From Bacteroides caccae (GTDB lineage Bacteria; Bacteroidota; Bacteroidia; Bacteroidales; Bacteroidaceae): a DNA stretch of 64,000 nucleotides. The notes below the pieces were generated by a model, which saw only the letters and a list, made by a program, of their open reading frames with translations, had not been told where the DNA came from and searched no databases. Made by a program: the position numbers and the translations under genes. Of this stretch, positions 59,987 through 64,000 are shown one piece after another. How positions within the stretch are numbered: the first letter of the stretch is position 1; the number at the start of each line of letters is the position of its first letter. The DNA lies in contig NZ_CP022412.2 of assembly GCF_002222615.2 (NCBI RefSeq), positions 3,596,001 through 3,660,000 on the forward strand, in the 5' to 3' direction.

Positions 59987-62245
59987 TTATTCCCCTAGAT
60001 TCTCATACGTTTTACCGTCTTTGATTGCATCCGCTTTGAAGTCCTGGTAATATTCTTTGGCCAAAGCAGTATATTTCTTATACATCCGACCGGCAATTTC
60101 TATTTCATCCCCTTGTACAATTGGAGTACGTGCCTTATTGGGGGTAGATACAAATTGCAACTCCCAATCCCCCAGTTTACTATAAAAATCATTGGCACGG
60201 AAAGCCTCTCGTCCATGCGTCTGACGTAATCCCTCCTCCGAATAGGTTGTTCCATTATCGAGATGTTCCTGAAGCATGGCATAAAACTTCGTCCAACGCG
60301 GCAAATAATACCCTTTAATAAGTCCCGTCCATTCTCTCCATGAGTAGTCAAAAATAGAAGGATCTCCGTCTGCCCCCCAAATAGTGACTAAGGAAGTGGC
60401 ATCATATTCTAACAGGTTCTTTTCTTCTTCCGTATCCCCCCAACTTCGTGCAGATGTCAGCCAACGGTCAAAATTAAATTCAGGACGTGTACGAAGCAGC
60501 TCGTCCACATCTTCCAGCATTTGCAAGAAGCGTTTGCTATGCAAAGCGAAAGCCTCTTTGTCTCTATTCAGGAAAGCTTCGGCAGCTCTTTTATGGATAA
60601 CTTGTCCCATATTGGTCATCATTTGCCTTTGGACATCTATCACATCAAAACGATAAGGTTCAGAATTCTTCAGTTTATCGGCATCTTTGAGTAACAAACC
60701 TTCGGCCTGAATGACCAATAAAGGAGAATATGGAATTCCCAATCCTGCATTAGGCCCTGATTTTTTTACATTAAGAGCAGGACGTGCAGCAATGATAGAA
60801 CTTCGTTCGGTACCATTTGTACCGGGACGATAAGGTCCCTCCAATAAACAAATCATAGCTTGCTGAGCCGAGGGAGAGACAGCCCCATAACGTCGGTTGG
60901 CATATTGCTTAAGCCATTCCTCAATGGCTACTTCCCCTTTATGCAAAGGCATCTCAAATGCCAAATCATAATATACAGGATTCTGTTCAATAGCTTCCAT
61001 AAACAAACCGGAGCCACAAACATTGGGATACTGTTTTAAAGCCGTCATATATTGGTTGGAGGCCAGCAAACGCAAATCTCCATGCATATTAATACGCCCG
61101 CCGAAGTTATGCAAATTTCCTTCCACAGCCGGGTATCCCCAAAAGCCTTTGCGGCCCTTTATCTTTTCTCCATTTAAGTCCAGAATAATCAGGTCATTCT
61201 GAGGAACAGCCTTTACAATCGGTTCCCGCAAACTCCATGCCTGCATAGCCCATTTAGCTTTCGGGTCGAAATCTTTGATTAATTTATATATGGCATGCCC
61301 TACTGCGCTTAAATACTCCGGAGTATTGACAGGAGGTGCACTCTCGTGGAACGGATCTGCTGCGTATATTCCATACGTGCCATAAAGTTTCTTTTCTTCC
61401 TCTAAAAAATCACGGCCTAATGTTGCAAACAACGCATCGGTAGGATCAAGCTGTCCTGCTCCTTTAAATCCGCACCAACCGGGTTGCAGGCGAATTTTAG
61501 CTTCAGGATATTTATCTTTCAATTCACGAGGAACATAACCGGAGAATCCTTGTTGGATCGGTGTCATACCTAATTCCCTTTCACGGTCTATTATCTTTTT
61601 AGCTAAGATAATATGTTTATCGATCCAAGATTTAGGCAGCGGACCTCCATAACTTTGCAGATTTTGCATCCATTGCCAGGCAGCATGTCCCGGACCGGCT
61701 AAAAAACGACGAGCTTCTTCATCCGTAAACCGATGTTTCAATAACGTGTTATACCATACAGCTTCCAATCCTACTGTTGCCAAAGGCATATTGATAGAAT
61801 TCATAGCCATGAAATCTATTTCGCGTTGCCAACGTTCCCAATCCCAATAGGCAGCAGTATAGCTGACCGTACAATAATTCATGTATACCCTGTATTTACC
61901 ATTGATCGTATTACGGATAGTCTTTTGGGGAAGCGGAAGATTTTCAGGTAAGTTTAATTGATTACCCAACCATGAAACATGCGCGTTACACGTATATTTC
62001 AGATATTGGTTAAATGCAGTGGACAGGGCTATGGCATTATTCCCTTTCAAAAGGACTTTCCCTTTTTCTGATGAGATTTCATACACATCCTCTCCATTGG
62101 CGGGGTCGATCAATTGCAGTTTGATCTGTTTCCCATATCCGGGTGTGACTCGCTCTATTAAGGCATAAACAGCCTTAATGTGCGGGTCTTTGGCATAGCC
62201 TATTACAGTAAACAGGCACAATAATAACAACAAAGGTTTTTTCAT
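59987..62245 (-). CDS. GH89 alpha-N-acetylglucosaminidase
   Basis: 752 residues from the ATG at 62245, which starts the signal peptide (MKKPLLLLLCLFTVIGYA). It matches the NAGLU/GH89 family along its length: MNYCTVSYTAAYWDWERWQREIDFMAMNSINMPLA, PGWCGF, the acid/base candidate Glu301 (ADPFHE) and the nucleophile candidate Glu417 (GLFMEAIEQNP). GH89 enzymes remove terminal alpha-linked GlcNAc, as found in gastric mucin O-glycans and heparan sulfate. It is periplasmic or surface, monocistronic, with a -7 box at 62270-62277. Confidence 0.95.
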   Translation of the reverse strand: MKKPLLLLLCLFTVIGYAKDPHIKAVYALIERVTPGYGKQIKLQLIDPANGEDVYEISSEKGKVLLKGNNAIALSTAFNQYLKYTCNAHVSWLGNQLNLPENLPLPQKTIRNTINGKYRVYMNYCTVSYTAAYWDWERWQREIDFMAMNSINMPLATVGLEAVWYNTLLKHRFTDEEARRFLAGPGHAAWQWMQNLQSYGGPLPKSWIDKHIILAKKIIDRERELGMTPIQQGFSGYVPRELKDKYPEAKIRLQPGWCGFKGAGQLDPTDALFATLGRDFLEEEKKLYGTYGIYAADPFHESAPPVNTPEYLSAVGHAIYKLIKDFDPKAKWAMQAWSLREPIVKAVPQNDLIILDLNGEKIKGRKGFWGYPAVEGNLHNFGGRINMHGDLRLLASNQYMTALKQYPNVCGSGLFMEAIEQNPVYYDLAFEMPLHKGEVAIEEWLKQYANRRYGAVSPSAQQAMICLLEGPYRPGTNGTERSSIIAARPALNVKKSGPNAGLGIPYSPLLVIQAEGLLLKDADKLKNSEPYRFDVIDVQRQMMTNMGQVIHKRAAEAFLNRDKEAFALHSKRFLQMLEDVDELLRTRPEFNFDRWLTSARSWGDTEEEKNLLEYDATSLVTIWGADGDPSIFDYSWREWTGLIKGYYLPRWTKFYAMLQEHLDNGTTYSEEGLRQTHGREAFRANDFYSKLGDWELQFVSTPNKARTPIVQGDEIEIAGRMYKKYTALAKEYYQDFKADAIKDGKTYENLGE

Positions 62246-62269
62246 TTGACTATCAATTTTTATATAGCA

Positions 62270-62277
62270 CAAATATA
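62270..62277 (-). promoter_or_regulatory. Candidate promoter of the GH89 gene
   Basis: The minus strand reads TATATTTG, a TAnnTTTG box 24 nt upstream of the ATG. No -33 TTTG at the right distance. The rest of 62278-62467 shows no gene. Confidence 0.45.
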
Positions 62278-62467
62278 AGAAAAAGATTTTTTCTAAAAAA
62301 AATAATTAATACGATGCAGTATTTCCCAATCCCCTGCATTTATTATATAAAAAGCAAACGTAGAATGATCAAACCTATATATCATTAAGACCTATAACCT
62401 GAACTTAACAAGTGTGGGGAAAAACAGAAAAGAGAGAGAGTTTTAAAGAAATGTCCCCAAAAACGAA

Positions 62468-62509
62468 GAACCCCTGCCAACTGAGAAAGCTGGCAGGGGT
62501 TCATTTTTA
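62468..62509. terminator. Perfect 12-bp terminator
   Basis: GAACCCCTGCCA (62468-62479) and its exact complement (62491-62502) around an 11-nt loop, with a T-run on the + side and T-rich sequence on the other. It ends the TPR/protease gene that lies to the right on the minus strand. Confidence 0.85.
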
Positions 62510-62530
62510 TATCTTCGAAAAAAGCAATCT

Positions 62531-64000
62531 TTACTTGCAATATTTCTTTATCAGATCATCCGTATTCGGATCACCCAGTTCTTTTGCTTTATTAAAATTG
62601 CCGCAAGCTTCATCCGTTTTCTTCAACTGTATCTGACAAAGTCCGAGCAGACGATAGGCCTCGGCATATTTCGGATCTTCTTTCAATATATTATTCAATA
62701 TTTGAACAGCCTCTTCATACCGTCCCACACGCAGGTTTACCACTGCTTGCTCTGCCTTATAAGTCAGGTCTTTCGGATTCAGTTCGATCGCCTTGGCAAT
62801 ATCATCCAATGCACGTTGATACTGGCGTGCTTTCAGGGCAGCTTGTTCTCGATAATAATAGAACATATCATTCACCTGTCCGTTGACTGCTTTAAAATAA
62901 GCATCGTAATCGAGCATCGCATTACGCGCCTGATTGGCATTCAGATTCATCTGTGCACGTTCCAGAAGATAAGGAGCAAACGCGGAAGTAACCGGTTGCG
63001 GACAACGGGCGATACAACTATCCATTAATACAATAACTTCTTTCGGATCCGCTTTCAGCAATTCCTTGGTTTTAGCGGCACTAAAGAAGGTAGCAGGAGA
63101 AGCAATATTGCTGGCGTTCACTTTCTCATAAGCAGCCAAAGCACCTGCATAGTCCTGTTGGGCAAACAGAATATCCCCTTCCAGCTGAGTGTAAACAGGA
63201 AGCGGATCAATAGCGATTGCCTGGCGGAGATTCTTCAAAGCCGTGTCATACGTCCAGTCTTTATACGTCTTCTCAGGCTTCGATAATTGGTAAGCATGCA
63301 TCAACTTGGCAATGTTGTAATACACATCATCCTTTTTCTGTGCTACCTTCAATGCCTTATTAAAGTCGGCAACCGCCTTGTCAAACCAAGATTGGTCTTC
63401 CTGTCCCTTAGTTACATAATAATTGGCACGGCGAATATACCCGTCCGTGCTGTTCGGGAACTGGCGGATAAAATCATCCAATAGTTTGCCGTACTCTTCA
63501 TCCGTCATTTGTGAAGAAGCCATAAACAAGTAAACCAATGCCTGATCTTCCACTTCGGGCAGTCCTTTCCTGATTCCGATACTTTTCAGCGCAGCATCAC
63601 CCAAAGAAAGCGCATTGATTTTTTGTGCCATGGCAAAAGCGGCCCCTGCTGCATAGCAAGTAGTCACCGTATCAATTCCGGAGGACTTCTGGGAAATACC
63701 GAATACCTGTCCTTCCGCATTCATCACCGGGCAACTAACCATTTTATCTTTCATCTGCATACCCAACGTATAATAATGATATTCTCCGGCCACTTTGGAG
63801 ACATCTTTCACTTTACCGGATACACAAGCAATACTCTTTTGTGTCGAATAAGGAAGCATCCATGCATCGGCTCCCACTTCCGGAGCAGCTTTTGCCACGT
63901 TCAACGCAGGAACTTTCTTCTCGGTAATGGCTACACGGAACTTAATAACATCGTACATATCATTAGCTCCAAGTATCACGTCTACCGGCATTTGCTTGCC
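62531..64000 (-). CDS. Trypsin-like/TPR protein, C-terminal part
   Basis: The frame is open to the right edge, so the start lies outside; the Met at 63991 is internal. The first visible part (about 150 residues) looks like the second half of a trypsin-like serine protease fold with CPVMNAEGQVFGIS, the place of the GNSGGP motif. The remaining 330 residues are a TPR array (e.g. YAEAYRLLGLCQIQLKKTDEACGNFNKAKELG). Trypsin-like plus TPR proteins of Bacteroides are probably exported; the substrate is unknown. The serine loop looks degenerate, so activity is uncertain. Confidence 0.78.
   Translation of the reverse strand, partial: GKQMPVDVILGANDMYDVIKFRVAITEKKVPALNVAKAAPEVGADAWMLPYSTQKSIACVSGKVKDVSKVAGEYHYYTLGMQMKDKMVSCPVMNAEGQVFGISQKSSGIDTVTTCYAAGAAFAMAQKINALSLGDAALKSIGIRKGLPEVEDQALVYLFMASSQMTDEEYGKLLDDFIRQFPNSTDGYIRRANYYVTKGQEDQSWFDKAVADFNKALKVAQKKDDVYYNIAKLMHAYQLSKPEKTYKDWTYDTALKNLRQAIAIDPLPVYTQLEGDILFAQQDYAGALAAYEKVNASNIASPATFFSAAKTKELLKADPKEVIVLMDSCIARCPQPVTSAFAPYLLERAQMNLNANQARNAMLDYDAYFKAVNGQVNDMFYYYREQAALKARQYQRALDDIAKAIELNPKDLTYKAEQAVVNLRVGRYEEAVQILNNILKEDPKYAEAYRLLGLCQIQLKKTDEACGNFNKAKELGDPNTDDLIKKYCK

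Overview
The window looks like a chromosomal segment of a gut Bacteroides. Supporting signs are a SusC/SusD pair with a BACON/M60-like mucin-type metallopeptidase, an ECF sigma/FecR pair, a UpxY-led capsule operon behind an invertible promoter, and many upstream regions carrying the Bacteroidetes -7 box TAnnTTTG. I saw no rRNA, tRNA or CRISPR array.

0-10 kb is core: the end of a YihY/BrkB-like membrane protein, a secreted tricorn-type S41 protease, riboflavin synthase with a nitroreductase, and the phosphate uptake locus (pstC-pstA-pstB-phoU on -, pstS divergent on +). 10-22 kb is a host-glycan utilisation locus. FecR, an STN-type SusC, SusD, a LamG/endonuclease-exonuclease-phosphatase protein and an M60-like peptidase lie in a row on -, and the ECF sigma gene sits at the opposite, convergent end. 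A short antisense RNA with a perfect promoter and terminator lies in the susC leader. 22-35 kb is housekeeping (glnS, a TPR protein, DedA, DUF3078, tpx, HdeD, DUF4494, YggS, a DHOD-like protein, PhoH, folC, ridA, DUF805).

35-42 kb holds a poorly understood Bacteroidales cassette: a small hypothetical gene, a DUF3987/VirE-N-type ATPase, an HU-like protein, a 32-residue 'smalltalk' peptide, a peptidoglycan amidase and DUF4248. A complete IS66-family element (perfect 28-bp ends, 8-bp target duplication, three intact ORFs) has split the amidase gene. Between this cassette and the capsule operon is a cluster of strong hairpins.

42-58.4 kb is a capsular polysaccharide operon on -: UpxY antiterminator, Wza, Wzz, Wzx, a frameshifted deacetylase-like gene, radical SAM, pyruvyltransferase, glycosyltransferases, WecB, Wzy, a GT11 fucosyltransferase and an initiating sugar-phosphate transferase. 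Just upstream, 21-22-bp inverted repeats (GTTAC-N7-GTAAC core) flank a segment of about 290 bp whose promoter points away from the operon, so the assembled state is phase-OFF. A tyrosine recombinase gene adjoins it. The last 4 kb hold a GH89 alpha-N-acetylglucosaminidase and the 3' part of a trypsin-like/TPR protein that runs off the right edge.
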